Shown here one piece after another: positions 36,939-46,667 of a stretch of 64,000 nucleotides of DNA. The stretch is from positions 310,001 to 374,000 of the forward strand of contig NZ_CP154878.1 of NCBI RefSeq assembly GCF_039955095.1. The letters are read 5' to 3'. The notes under the pieces are model-generated. The model saw only the letters and a program-made list of their open reading frames with translations, did no database searches and was not told the origin of the DNA. The stretch comes from Limosilactobacillus sp. WILCCON 0051. GTDB lineage: Bacteria > Bacillota > Bacilli > Lactobacillales > Lactobacillaceae. The position numbers and the translations under genes were made by a program. Position 1 is the stretch's first letter, and each line of letters begins with the position of its first letter.

Positions 36939-36976
36939 AAAGACCGCTGGATCAAATCTGGTCCAGCGGTCTTTAT
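36937..36976. terminator. Bidirectional terminator
   Basis: AAAGACCGCTGGA and TCCAGCGGTCTTT pair perfectly. T runs on both strands let it serve the PanE-like gene (plus) and the convergent ABC-F gene (minus). Confidence 0.92.
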
Positions 36977-37001
36977 TTATGTTGATCGGCAGCGTATATG
37001 C

Positions 37002-38930
37002 TTATTGATTTTCTTGATCAAATATCTCCAGGGCTTCGGCGGCTTCAGTCCATTGCAGCTCAACGTCTTCGCTTTGGGCTTTTAAGGCATCCAGCTTTTT
37101 TTGCAGATCGGTCAGCTGAGCGATGTCGACGGCGATTTCAGGCTTGGCCATCTCAGCTTCGATCGCGGCCTGCTTGGTCTCCAGTTCCCCCATCTGATTT
37201 TCTAATTGATCGACCTGCCGCTGCAGCTTGCGTCGGGCACGCTGAGTTTCTTTGCTTTGCTGATAGGAAAGCTGACCGGTTGACTGTTTGACTTTGGCTG
37301 CTGGCTGTGTCTGCTGCTCCAGTTTTGCCTGTTGGGTCAGATAGTCGTCGTAGTTTCCTTCATAATGCGTCATGTTATGAGCCGTCATATATAGGATATC
37401 GGTAGCGACCTGGTTTAAGAAGTAGCGGTCGTGCGAGATAAACAGAACCGTCCCATCAAATTCGTTAATGGCTGTTTCCAAGACTTCGCGGCTGTCAATG
37501 TCCAAGTGGTTGGTTGGCTCATCCAGGATCAAAAAGTTGATTGGCATAAATGAAAGCTTGGTCAGCTCCAGACGTGCCTTTTCCCCACCTGAAAGCGCGC
37601 TGACCGGTTTGTAGACGTCATCGCCAACAAATAGAAAACTGCCCAGAAGCGAGCGAATGTCTTTTTCGGAAACTTCAGGATGGTCGTCCCAGACTTCTTC
37701 TAAAACGGTCTTTTCAGGATGCAACTGCTGCTGTTCCTGGTCGTAGTAGCCGATTTCCAGATTAGCGCCGAATTTGATCGTCCCGCTAAGTTTAGGAATC
37801 TTTTTCAAAAGCGTCTTTAAAAGCGTTGATTTGCCAATTCCGTTTGGACCGATAATACCGACGCGCTGACCTTTGCGAACCTTAAACGACAATGGGCCAG
37901 CCAGCTTTTGATCTTGATAGCCGATATTGAGTTCATCGACATCCAAGACCTCGTTGCCCGAAGCGTGGTCACTGTGGAATTGAAAATGAATCGAGGAATC
38001 ATCGGTAGTCGGCCGCTCCAAGCGATCCATTTTTTCCAGCTGCTTGCGGCGAGCCTGGGCACGTTTGGTAGTTGAAGCTCTTACGATGTTGCGATTGACA
38101 AAATCCTCCAGCTTGGCAATTTCTTTTTGCTGCTGCTCATAATGCTTCCATTCAGCCTGCAGCCGTTCACGCTTATGGGTTACGAACTGCGTATAGTTGC
38201 CGGTATAGTGGATCAGCGTATGATTGTCAAGATCGTAAACGTCGGTGACTACGCGATCTAAGAAGTAGCGGTCGTGAGAGACAATCAAAAGTGCGCCCTG
38301 ATAGCTTTTAAGATAGTCTTCCAGCCAGCTTAAGACGCCCATGTCCAAATGATTGGTTGGTTCGTCTAGGATCAAAAGGTTGGGTGACTGCAGCAGAATC
38401 TTTGCCAGGGCCAGCTTGGTTTTTTGACCGCCAGAAAGCGCATTGACTGAAGTATCATACATTGCTTCATCAAAACCAAAACCGTGCAGTACTCCTCGCA
38501 TGCGAGACGCATATTCATAGCCGCCCTGTTTTTTGAACTGCTCGGATAAACGGTCATAGCTTGCTAAAACGTCTTGGTAGTCCGTAGCTTTAGGCGTCAG
38601 TGTCCCCAGTTGATTCTCCAGTTCATGCAGCTGTCTTTCCATTTCGTGTAAAGGAGCAAAGACGCTGTCTAATTCGGTCCAGATTGAGTTTTGGCTGTCA
38701 AGTCCTTGATTCTGAGCCAGGTAGCCAATCGTCAGGTCGCGGGCGTGAGTAACCGTGCCTTCGTCAGGTTCAGTTAAACCGGCAATGATTTTCAAGAAGG
38801 TCGTTTTGCCCGCACCGTTGCGTCCGACCAATGCAGTTCGGCCATGTTCTTGAATCTGCATATTCATATTATGAAACAAAACATCGCTGCCAAAGCGACG
38901 TTCAACATTATTGGTTTGCAATAGCAGCAT
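37002..38930 (-). CDS. ABC-F family ATPase (YdiF-like)
   Basis: Soluble tandem ATPase without membrane domains; ABC-F proteins act on ribosomes. The 642-residue protein has Walker A GRNGAGKTT (36-44) and GPNGIGKST, signatures LSGGQKTKLALA and LSGGEKARLEL, Walker B LLILDEPTNHLD twice, an Arg/Lys-rich P-site tip linker between domains and a C-terminal coiled coil. Position near rex and groESL matches ydiF in Bacillus, so a housekeeping translation factor is likelier than an antibiotic-protection protein. ATG 38930 has GAGG 7 nt ahead. Confidence 0.92.
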   Translation of the reverse strand: MLLLQTNNVERRFGSDVLFHNMNMQIQEHGRTALVGRNGAGKTTFLKIIAGLTEPDEGTVTHARDLTIGYLAQNQGLDSQNSIWTELDSVFAPLHEMERQLHELENQLGTLTPKATDYQDVLASYDRLSEQFKKQGGYEYASRMRGVLHGFGFDEAMYDTSVNALSGGQKTKLALAKILLQSPNLLILDEPTNHLDMGVLSWLEDYLKSYQGALLIVSHDRYFLDRVVTDVYDLDNHTLIHYTGNYTQFVTHKRERLQAEWKHYEQQQKEIAKLEDFVNRNIVRASTTKRAQARRKQLEKMDRLERPTTDDSSIHFQFHSDHASGNEVLDVDELNIGYQDQKLAGPLSFKVRKGQRVGIIGPNGIGKSTLLKTLLKKIPKLSGTIKFGANLEIGYYDQEQQQLHPEKTVLEEVWDDHPEVSEKDIRSLLGSFLFVGDDVYKPVSALSGGEKARLELTKLSFMPINFLILDEPTNHLDIDSREVLETAINEFDGTVLFISHDRYFLNQVATDILYMTAHNMTHYEGNYDDYLTQQAKLEQQTQPAAKVKQSTGQLSYQQSKETQRARRKLQRQVDQLENQMGELETKQAAIEAEMAKPEIAVDIAQLTDLQKKLDALKAQSEDVELQWTEAAEALEIFDQENQ

Positions 38931-38968
38931 AATTCAACCTCATTTTTTAAAGTAGATAGTCAGTTAAG

Positions 38969-38977
38969 ATTGTAGCA
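38969..38977 (-). promoter_or_regulatory. ABC-F gene promoter, extended -10
   Basis: On the minus strand TGCTACAAT forms an extended -10 about 40 bp ahead of the ATG. The -35 region is weak. Confidence 0.5.
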
Positions 38978-39073
38978 CAAGATCAGACCAGGTCGCGAGC
39001 TGGAGAACAGGACTGATTAGTAATGTTAAATTTTGAATTAATGTCGCAAAAAATCACTTGTCATTGTCAAAAC

Positions 39074-39099
39074 ATCCATGATCAGCTGATGACATGGAT
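39074..39099. repeat. Nested palindrome in the ABC-F/rex intergenic region
   Basis: Arms ATCCATG (39074-39080) and CATGGAT (39093-39099) flank the perfect palindrome ATCAGCTGAT (39081-39090), so almost the whole 26 bp can fold on itself with two bulged bases. No T run follows. It lies between two divergent promoters; a regulator site is possible. Confidence 0.55.
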
Positions 39100-39177
39100 T
39101 TCACAAATCATTAATGGACATGCAGTGAAGCCTGTAGCATAATAGAGAACATGTTTAAATAAAAATCGATTCTTTTC

Positions 39178-39217
39178 TTGGAAAATAGTTCACAAACTTT
39201 AGCGGAGTTGTTAAAAT
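39178..39217 (+). promoter_or_regulatory. rex promoter with overlapping Rex box
   Basis: TTCACA (39189-39194), 17-bp spacer and extended -10 TGTTAAAAT (39209-39217). The 18-mer TTGGAAAATAGTTCACAA (39178-39195) matches TTGTGAAATATTTCACAA at 15 of 18 bases and covers the -35. Further right half-sites TTTCACAAA (39099) and TTTCACAAAC (39232) lie up- and downstream. Confidence 0.75.
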
Positions 39218-39268
39218 GATTAAGGAATAATTTTCACAAACTAGAATCTGAATTGGAGGAATCTATTA

Positions 39269-39916
39269 ATGGCAACGCGTAAAATTCCCCGTGCCACGGC
39301 TAAGCGGTTGCCGGTCTACTATCGGTATCTGAACGTTTTGCTTAATGCCAATAAACGGCGCGTCTCATCGACTGAATTATCAGAGGCGGTTAAAGTTGAT
39401 TCGGCAACGATTCGACGCGACTTTTCCTATTTTGGCGAATTGGGCAAGCGCGGCTATGGCTATGATGTGGAAAAGCTTTTGAACTTTTTCAAGGGTATCT
39501 TGAATCAAGATAAGCTGACCAGTGTGGCTTTGGTTGGGGTCGGCAGTCTGGGCAGCGCCTTGATGAACTACAATTTCCACCAAAGCACCAATCTGCGAAT
39601 CAGCGCGGCTTTTGATCCTAAACCAGCCTTAGCAAATACCGTTAAGAGTGGGATTCCTGTCTACCCGGTTGGCGAGATGAAAAAGCAGCTGCAAGAACAG
39701 CAGATTGATGTCGTTATTTTAACGGTGCCTGGCGAAAAGTCGCAGGCTGTTACTGATGAGCTGGTCGAAGCCGGAGTTCATGGTATCTTGAACTTTACGC
39801 CGGTTCGTCTGTCAGTGCCAAAAGACGTTCAGGTACAAAATATTGACCTGACCAATGAACTGCAGACTCTGATCTACTTTATTGAAAATAACAATACTAA
39901 AGACAGTCAAAAATAA
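39269..39916 (+). CDS. rex: Redox-sensing transcriptional repressor Rex
   Basis: Senses NADH/NAD+ and represses fermentation and redox genes. The 215-residue protein has an N-terminal winged helix ([34 protein letters not shown]) and a C-terminal Rossmann domain with GVGSLGSAL and the domain-swap helix at the end. GGAGGA precedes ATG 39269. A Rex box over its promoter suggests self-control. Confidence 0.96.
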   Translation: MATRKIPRATAKRLPVYYRYLNVLLNANKRRVSSTELSEAVKVDSATIRRDFSYFGELGKRGYGYDVEKLLNFFKGILNQDKLTSVALVGVGSLGSALMNYNFHQSTNLRISAAFDPKPALANTVKSGIPVYPVGEMKKQLQEQQIDVVILTVPGEKSQAVTDELVEAGVHGILNFTPVRLSVPKDVQVQNIDLTNELQTLIYFIENNNTKDSQK

Positions 39917-39919
39917 CTC

Positions 39920-39952
39920 AACGCATGGCGAGCAATCGTCATGCGTTTTTTG
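39920..39952 (+). terminator. Terminator after rex
   Basis: A 12-bp stem, AACGCATGGCGA with TCGTCATGCGTT, has a GCAA tetraloop and is followed by TTTTT. Confidence 0.92.
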
Positions 39953-39958
39953 ATAAAA

Positions 39959-39973
39959 AGTCAAAAAGTCAAA
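39959..39973. promoter_or_regulatory. Extra CtsR-like heptad pair
   Basis: AGTCAAA is repeated at 39959 and 39967 with a 1-bp gap rather than the usual 3 bp. It is 43 bp upstream of the well-formed CtsR site and may be an accessory or chance copy. Confidence 0.35.
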
Positions 39974-40015
39974 ATGCCGTTAGAATGGCAACTAAAGCGA
40001 TTTCTATAAAATAAT

Positions 40016-40032
40016 AGTCAAAATTGGTCAAA
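40016..40032. promoter_or_regulatory. CtsR operator before groESL
   Basis: AGTCAAAATTGGTCAAA consists of two RGTCAAA heptads with a 3-bp gap, the CtsR consensus form. It lies 7 bp upstream of the groESL -35. Confidence 0.85.
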
Positions 40033-40039
40033 ATAATTG

Positions 40040-40067
40040 TTGCATTTTAGCAAGATCATGATATAGT
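40040..40067 (+). promoter_or_regulatory. groESL promoter
   Basis: TTGCAT (40040-40045), 16-bp spacer, extended -10 TGATATAGT (40059-40067). The heptamer GATCATG is repeated on either side of the -10 (40054 and 40069). Confidence 0.75.
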
Positions 40068-40078
40068 AGATCATGTAA

Positions 40079-40105
40079 TTAGCACTTGGGTGATAAGAGT
40101 GCTAA
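40079..40105. promoter_or_regulatory. CIRCE element (HrcA operator)
   Basis: TTAGCACTT (40079-40087), a 9-bp spacer and GAGTGCTAA (40097-40105) match CIRCE with one mismatch in the left arm. It lies in the groESL leader just past the start site. Confidence 0.95.
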
Positions 40106-40149
40106 AAAGAATATCTGAATTATTAATGATGATTGATGGAGGGATTAAC

Positions 40150-40434
40150 GTGTTAAAACCATTAGGAGATCGCGTTGTTCTTAAAGCGGAACAAGCTGAA
40201 GAAAAGACGGTTGGCGGAATTGTCCTGGCTAACAATGCCAAGGATAAGCCAACGACGGGTACGGTTGTAGCAGTCGGCGAAGGCCGTTACCTGGACAATG
40301 GTCAAAAAGTTGCTCCAGCCGTTAAGGAAGGCGACCGCGTCCTGTTTGACAAGTACGCAGGCAATGAAGTCGAATACAATGGTGAAAAGTACCTGGTCGT
40401 TCGTGAAAAAGACCTGGTTGCCATCGTTGACTAA
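40150..40434 (+). CDS. groES: Co-chaperonin GroES
   Basis: Ten-kilodalton lid of the GroEL chamber. The 94-residue product has [33 protein letters not shown], including the mobile loop, and the C-terminal [14 protein letters not shown] 40150 has TGGAGGGAT upstream; the open frame back to 40090 runs through the CIRCE half-site and is not used. Confidence 0.97.
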   Translation: MLKPLGDRVVLKAEQAEEKTVGGIVLANNAKDKPTTGTVVAVGEGRYLDNGQKVAPAVKEGDRVLFDKYAGNEVEYNGEKYLVVREKDLVAIVD

Positions 40435-40474
40435 ATAGACTTGTTTTCGCATTCGATCAATATTAATGAGGTGA

Positions 40475-42106
<1,632 letters not shown>

Positions 42107-42126
42107 TCCATTGCCAAACAATGAAT

Positions 42127-42160
42127 AAAAAGCGTCTCAACATTATTGAGGCGCTTTTTT
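42127..42160 (+). terminator. groESL terminator
   Basis: AAAAGCGTCTCAA pairs with TTGAGGCGCTTTT (one G-U) around CATTA, followed by T residues. Confidence 0.92.
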
Positions 42161-42243
42161 GCGTTTAGTGACTGCTTAGTGGTATTCTGTTAGGTATGTC
42201 CATTCAAACCAATGGACGCTATTTTATTTAGTGGAGTATTTTT

Positions 42244-43845
42244 ATGTCATCAAAAATGCCTAGTCAGAAAATGTCTTTAACATCAGTCATTTTACTGGCT
42301 CTGAATTCATTGATCGGATCCGGATGGCTGTTTGGTGCTGGCGAGGCGGCTAGGATTGCCGGGCCAGCAGCAGTCATCTCTTGGATTTTAGGGGCGATCA
42401 TCATCATGGTGATTGCTTTTAATTACGTTGAACTGGGTGCGATGTTTCCTGAAAGCGGCGGGATGAGTCGCTACGCTCAGTACAGTCATGGCCCGCTTTT
42501 AGGTTTCATAGCGGCTTGGGCCAACTGGGTCTCCTTGATTACACTGATCCCCATCGAAGCGGTGGCTTCAGTACAATATATGAGCTCATGGCCATGGAGC
42601 TGGGCTAATTGGACGCTCAGATTTGTCAGTCAAGGCAGCATTACCAATCAAGGACTGCTGGTGGTCTTTGCGTTTATGATCGTTTTTACGCTGATCAATT
42701 TCTGGTCAGTTAAGATCTTGACGCATTTTACTGGTTTGATCTCGATTTTTAAGCTGCTGATGCCAACCTTGACGATCATCGTGTTAATGCTGAGTGGTTT
42801 TCACACTAGTAATTTCGGCCAAAGCATCCATGAGTTTATGCCTTATGGCAGCCGTTCGATTTTTGAAGCGACTACGGTAGCCGGAATTATTTTTTCTTAT
42901 GATGCCTTCCAGACGGTTGTCAATCTGGGTGGTGAAATGAAGGATCCACAAAAAAACATTTACCGTGGCGTCGTAATCTCATTGACGATTACGGCAGTAT
43001 TATATGTTCTGCTGCAGATTACCTTTGTAGGAGCAGTTAAGCCATCGCTGTTAACGGCGCACGGCTGGCATGGTATTGATTTTGCCTCGCCATTTGCGGA
43101 TCTGGCAATCTTAATGGGAATCAATTGGCTGACGATTCTGTTGTATATTGATGCGTTCGTCTCGCCATTTGGCACCGGGGTTGCTTTTGTTACCAATGCT
43201 TCCAGAACGCTGGCGGCAATGGCACGCGGTGATCATTTGCCAGCCTGGCTGGGACGACTTCAGCGCCGCTATATGGTACCTCGCTTTGCTATGATCGTTA
43301 ATCTGATTCTGGCAGCGGTTTTGGTCTGCATTTTCCGTAATTGGAGCGCGCTTGCCAGCGTCATTTCGGCCTCGACTTTGATTGCCTATCTGACTGGACC
43401 GGTAGCTGCGGTTGCCCTTAGAAGAATTGCACCCGATCTTAAGCGGCCGTTTAAGCCCCGTTCTTTAAAATGGATGGCGCCTTTGTCGTTTGTCTTGACC
43501 AGCCTGGCGATCTATTGGGCAATGTGGCCAACGACGATTGAGGTAATTTTTGTGATCTGTTTGGGTCTGCCAATCTATGCTTATTATGAGATTCGCTATC
43601 ATCACGCTTCATGGAAGATCCAGCTGAAGGGCTGTGGCTGGCTGCTGGGCTACCTGCTGTTTATCTCGGTGATGTCTTATCTGGGCAGCGCTGGCTTTGG
43701 CGGTCAGAACTGGATTCAGTATCCGTTTGATTTTGTCGTGATCATTTTGTGCTCGCTGGTATTTTACTGGTGGGGCATCAACAGCAGCGTTGAAGGTGAA
43801 GATCTTGTATTGGGACGGCGCGTCAATGCTCATGTTGATCAGTAA
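42244..43845 (+). CDS. APC-superfamily amino acid permease
   Basis: Membrane transporter of 533 residues with about twelve hydrophobic segments. The first contains the unwound-helix motif LNSLIGSGWLFGAGEAARIAG typical of APC amino-acid carriers, and ELGAMFPESGGMSRYAQ follows in helix 2. NLGGEMKDPQKNIYRGV is the conserved inner loop. The substrate cannot be told from sequence; amino acids are probable. GTGGAG precedes ATG 42244. It stands alone after groEL. Confidence 0.88.
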   Translation: MSSKMPSQKMSLTSVILLALNSLIGSGWLFGAGEAARIAGPAAVISWILGAIIIMVIAFNYVELGAMFPESGGMSRYAQYSHGPLLGFIAAWANWVSLITLIPIEAVASVQYMSSWPWSWANWTLRFVSQGSITNQGLLVVFAFMIVFTLINFWSVKILTHFTGLISIFKLLMPTLTIIVLMLSGFHTSNFGQSIHEFMPYGSRSIFEATTVAGIIFSYDAFQTVVNLGGEMKDPQKNIYRGVVISLTITAVLYVLLQITFVGAVKPSLLTAHGWHGIDFASPFADLAILMGINWLTILLYIDAFVSPFGTGVAFVTNASRTLAAMARGDHLPAWLGRLQRRYMVPRFAMIVNLILAAVLVCIFRNWSALASVISASTLIAYLTGPVAAVALRRIAPDLKRPFKPRSLKWMAPLSFVLTSLAIYWAMWPTTIEVIFVICLGLPIYAYYEIRYHHASWKIQLKGCGWLLGYLLFISVMSYLGSAGFGGQNWIQYPFDFVVIILCSLVFYWWGINSSVEGEDLVLGRRVNAHVDQ

Positions 43846-43961
43846 AAAACAATTTTCTAAAACTGTTGCGTGATCAATCTGCCCTGGGTGGTATTAACCA
43901 TTTACGTGGTGTAGAATAACTGTTGACTTTATATTTTAATAGAGTGAAGGAGAAAAAGAAT

Positions 43962-45800
43962 ATGTGGCGGTATTTAAAACGCGTCCTCATTGGCAAGCCC
44001 TTGAAGACGCTGGATGAAGGCCAGGCCCATTTAACAAAGTTTAAAGCTTTGGCCTTGTTATCGTCGGATGCTTTATCATCCGTTGCTTATGGTACTGAAC
44101 AGATTACAACCGTTTTGGTAACGCTGTCGGCGGCGGCAATCTGGTACTCATTGCCGATTGCAGCGCTGGTTTTGATTCTGCTGGTAGCAATTACGCTTTC
44201 CTATCGGCAGATTATCAATGCCTATCCCAGTGGTGGCGGTGCCTATGTCGTAGCCACTGAAAACTGGGGCCGGACGGGTGGCTTGGTTGCCGGCGGGTCG
44301 CTGCTGGTTGACTATATGCTGACGGTTGCGGTTTCGACGACTTCTGGTACGGAAGCGATTGTTTCTGCGGTTCCGCAGCTTTATAAGTATTCGGTACCGA
44401 TCTCGGTGATTATCGTCCTCTCGATTATGATTCTGAATCTGCGGGGATTGAGCGACAGTGCCAATTTCTTAACGGTTCCGGTATACTTCTTTATTATCAT
44501 GATTACCGCGATGATCATCTGGGGCTTTTTCAATATTGCGACTGGTCATCTGACCTATCATGCAACGGCCTCGTTTGGAACGCCGGTTGCCGGGATGTCG
44601 GCGGTCCTGTTTATTCGGGCTTTTTCAGCCGGTTCTTCCTCATTGACCGGGGTTGAAGCTATTAGTAATGCCGTACCTAACTTTAATGAGCCCAAAAAGA
44701 AGAATGCTGCTAATACTTTAGCAATTATGAGTCTGATTCTGGCAGCCTTCTTTGGTGGGATTACGTTCTTCAGCTACTACTTCGGTATCGTGCCAAATTC
44801 CCATGCTACCGTGCTTTCGCAGATTGGTTCCGTAATCTTTAATGGCCACGGGATTGGATTTTATCTGCTGCAGCTTTCTACGGCGATGATTCTGGCCGTA
44901 GCTGCCAATACCGGTTTTTCAGCCTTTCCGATCCTGGCTTTTAATATGGCTAAAGACAAGTACCTGCCACATGCCTTTATGGATCGCGGGGATCGCTTAG
45001 GGTACTCTAATGGAATCATTGCCTTAGCCATTGGTGCGATCGTAATGATCTTGATCTTCCATGGTAAGACTAATATGCTGATTCCTTTGTATGCAGTTGG
45101 CGTTTTCGTTCCGTTTACGCTTTCGCAGTCTGGGATGATCATTCACTGGTTCCGACACCGACAAGGACACTGGCTGGGCAAGTCGACGATCAATCTGGTT
45201 GGGGCACTGATCTCGGCATGTCTGGTGGTCTTCTTGTTCTGGCAGCACTTCGGCAATGTTTGGCCATACCTGATCATCATGCCGGCTTTGCTGTTTATGT
45301 TCTACAAGATTCATAACCACTATATTAAAGTTGGCATGCAGCTGCGAATTGCGGAAAAAACCAAAGTTCAGCTGCATGACTATGATGGCTCGACGGTGAT
45401 TGTGCTGATCGGTAACGTTACGCGGGTTACCAAAGGCGCCATCAACTACGCCCGGTCGATTGGCGATTACGTAATTGCCATGCACGTTTCGTTTGATGAG
45501 AACCCCGGCAAGGAACACAAGACGGCTAACGAGTTTAAGGCAGAATATCCTGACGTGCGGTTTGTTGATATTCATTCCTCATACCGTTCGATTGCTAAAC
45601 CGACGCTGCGTTTTGTCGATGTCGTTGCTAAAAGGGCTGCGGCCAAGAACTATTCAACAACGGTTCTGGTACCGCAGTTTATTCCAAACAAGCCTTGGCA
45701 GATGGCACTGCATAACCAGACCAGCGTCAGACTGCGGGCTGCTTTAAATTCACGCGAAAACATCGTGGTCTCAAGTTACAACTATCACCTGCATGAATAG
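43962..45800 (+). CDS. kimA: KimA-type potassium importer (APC superfamily)
   Basis: Proton-coupled, high-affinity K+ uptake protein. The 612-residue product follows Bacillus KimA (formerly YdaO, about 607 residues) closely as I recall it: RFLIGKPLK-like start (RVLIGKPLKTLDEGQAHLTK), ALLSSDALSSVAYGTEQI, YPSGGGAYVVATENWG, GGSLLVDYMLTVAVS, SLTGVEAISNAVPNF and the cytosolic tail ending HNQTSVRLR. In Bacillus KimA is inhibited by c-di-AMP. ATG 43962 has GAAGGAG 9 nt upstream. A c-di-AMP receptor (DarA) is encoded at 7073. I see no ydaO riboswitch in the 116-bp upstream gap. Confidence 0.9.
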   Translation: MWRYLKRVLIGKPLKTLDEGQAHLTKFKALALLSSDALSSVAYGTEQITTVLVTLSAAAIWYSLPIAALVLILLVAITLSYRQIINAYPSGGGAYVVATENWGRTGGLVAGGSLLVDYMLTVAVSTTSGTEAIVSAVPQLYKYSVPISVIIVLSIMILNLRGLSDSANFLTVPVYFFIIMITAMIIWGFFNIATGHLTYHATASFGTPVAGMSAVLFIRAFSAGSSSLTGVEAISNAVPNFNEPKKKNAANTLAIMSLILAAFFGGITFFSYYFGIVPNSHATVLSQIGSVIFNGHGIGFYLLQLSTAMILAVAANTGFSAFPILAFNMAKDKYLPHAFMDRGDRLGYSNGIIALAIGAIVMILIFHGKTNMLIPLYAVGVFVPFTLSQSGMIIHWFRHRQGHWLGKSTINLVGALISACLVVFLFWQHFGNVWPYLIIMPALLFMFYKIHNHYIKVGMQLRIAEKTKVQLHDYDGSTVIVLIGNVTRVTKGAINYARSIGDYVIAMHVSFDENPGKEHKTANEFKAEYPDVRFVDIHSSYRSIAKPTLRFVDVVAKRAAAKNYSTTVLVPQFIPNKPWQMALHNQTSVRLRAALNSRENIVVSSYNYHLHE

Positions 45801-45823
45801 ATGAGCGGGATGGTTTTAAGCCA

Positions 45824-46096
45824 ATGGAAAAATTTTTTAAAAATCGGCAATGGCTATGGGCAGCGATGGGAGCAATCGGTATTTTTCTGATTTCGAGTTT
45901 TTCGATTCGTCATCAGCATTTTGTCTCCGATCTGGGCGGCTTTTTAGGCTGTCTGTTACTGGTTGGTGCCTATCTGGGGTTCAACTGGCCAAAGATCAAG
46001 CAGCACGATGTAAAAACCATTGCTTCCATGAAACTGATCTTAGTCCTGGTCGCAATTTTAATTGTGTTAGAAGCAGTGCAGCAGCTGCTGGGTTAA
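45824..46096 (+). CDS. Small membrane protein, function unknown
   Basis: A 90-residue protein with three predicted membrane segments at about 10-28, 37-55 and 68-88, a basic N-terminus (EKFFKNRQW) and a loop WPKIKQHDVKT between segments 2 and 3. I do not recognise a family. It starts 23 bp after kimA, has only a weak SD (GCGGGATGG), and shares kimA's terminator, so the two are probably co-transcribed. A role beside KimA is inference from context only. Confidence 0.7.
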   Translation: MEKFFKNRQWLWAAMGAIGIFLISSFSIRHQHFVSDLGGFLGCLLLVGAYLGFNWPKIKQHDVKTIASMKLILVLVAILIVLEAVQQLLG

Positions 46097-46103
46097 TTTG
46101 AAA

Positions 46104-46138
46104 GAACTGGCATTGAAGCATCAATGCCAGTTTTTTTA
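46104..46138 (+). terminator. Terminator after kimA and the small membrane protein gene
   Basis: AACTGGCATTGA pairs perfectly with TCAATGCCAGTT around a 4-nt loop (AGCA), followed by T6. Confidence 0.95.
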
Positions 46139-46160
46139 GCATTGAGTTTATGATTTTATT

Positions 46161-46189
46161 TTGACATTTGGCCAATCAGATTCTAGTAT
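46161..46189 (+). promoter_or_regulatory. marR-mfs promoter
   Basis: Perfect -35 TTGACA (46161-46166), 17-bp spacer, TAGTAT (46184-46189). Predicted start near 46196, within the next palindrome. Confidence 0.8.
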
Positions 46190-46194
46190 GAAAA

Positions 46195-46210
46195 TGTTAG
46201 TTGGCTAACA
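46195..46210. promoter_or_regulatory. Palindromic operator over the marR start site
   Basis: TGTTAGTTGGCTAACA has perfect 6-bp arms around TTGG and overlaps the predicted transcription start. It is the likely site for autorepression by the MarR protein encoded next. Confidence 0.7.
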
Positions 46211-46223
46211 AAAGGAGAGGCAT

Positions 46224-46667
46224 ATGCACTATTTAGAAAAACAATTGCATCAGACTGCCAATCATCTGGCTTGGCAGTTTGACCAATTTGCTGCTGAATA
46301 TGATTTAACGGGACAGCAGCTTTCTACGATTGACTTCCTGGCTAATCAGCCGCAGTGGCAAAGTACGCAGCATGCAATCGAAGTAGAATTTAATATTAAG
46401 CGTTCAACGACGACTAAAATGCTGCAGCGAATGGAAAAAGCGGGACTGATTGTCAGAAAGACGGCCAATCAGGATCGCCGCAGTAAAATCGTTGCCTTGA
46501 CGCCACCAGCCAAGAAACTGGCTAAAACGGCCCAACAATATCTAAAAATGCGTCAGCAGCGCTTGGAAAAACGGTTCTTGCCTCAAGAACTGGCAACATT
46601 TGAACAAATTTTGGCATATCTGCAGGAAAAGAGTGATGTTGGTGAAACAAACGGAAAAAATCAATAA
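46224..46667 (+). CDS. MarR-family transcriptional regulator
   Basis: Winged-helix dimer of 147 residues with the recognition region HAIEVEFNIKRSTTTKMLQRMEKAGL and the wing RKTANQDRRSKIVALT. It precedes and overlaps by 32 nt a DHA2-type efflux gene, the standard arrangement for a drug- or phenolic-responsive repressor of its neighbour. Its own promoter carries a palindrome. The inducer is unknown. Confidence 0.9.
   Translation: MHYLEKQLHQTANHLAWQFDQFAAEYDLTGQQLSTIDFLANQPQWQSTQHAIEVEFNIKRSTTTKMLQRMEKAGLIVRKTANQDRRSKIVALTPPAKKLAKTAQQYLKMRQQRLEKRFLPQELATFEQILAYLQEKSDVGETNGKNQ

Noticed and set aside
43846..43961. c-di-AMP (ydaO-type) riboswitch before kimA
   Set aside because: The gap is only 116 bp, contains none of the long conserved segments of that riboswitch and no terminator hairpin.
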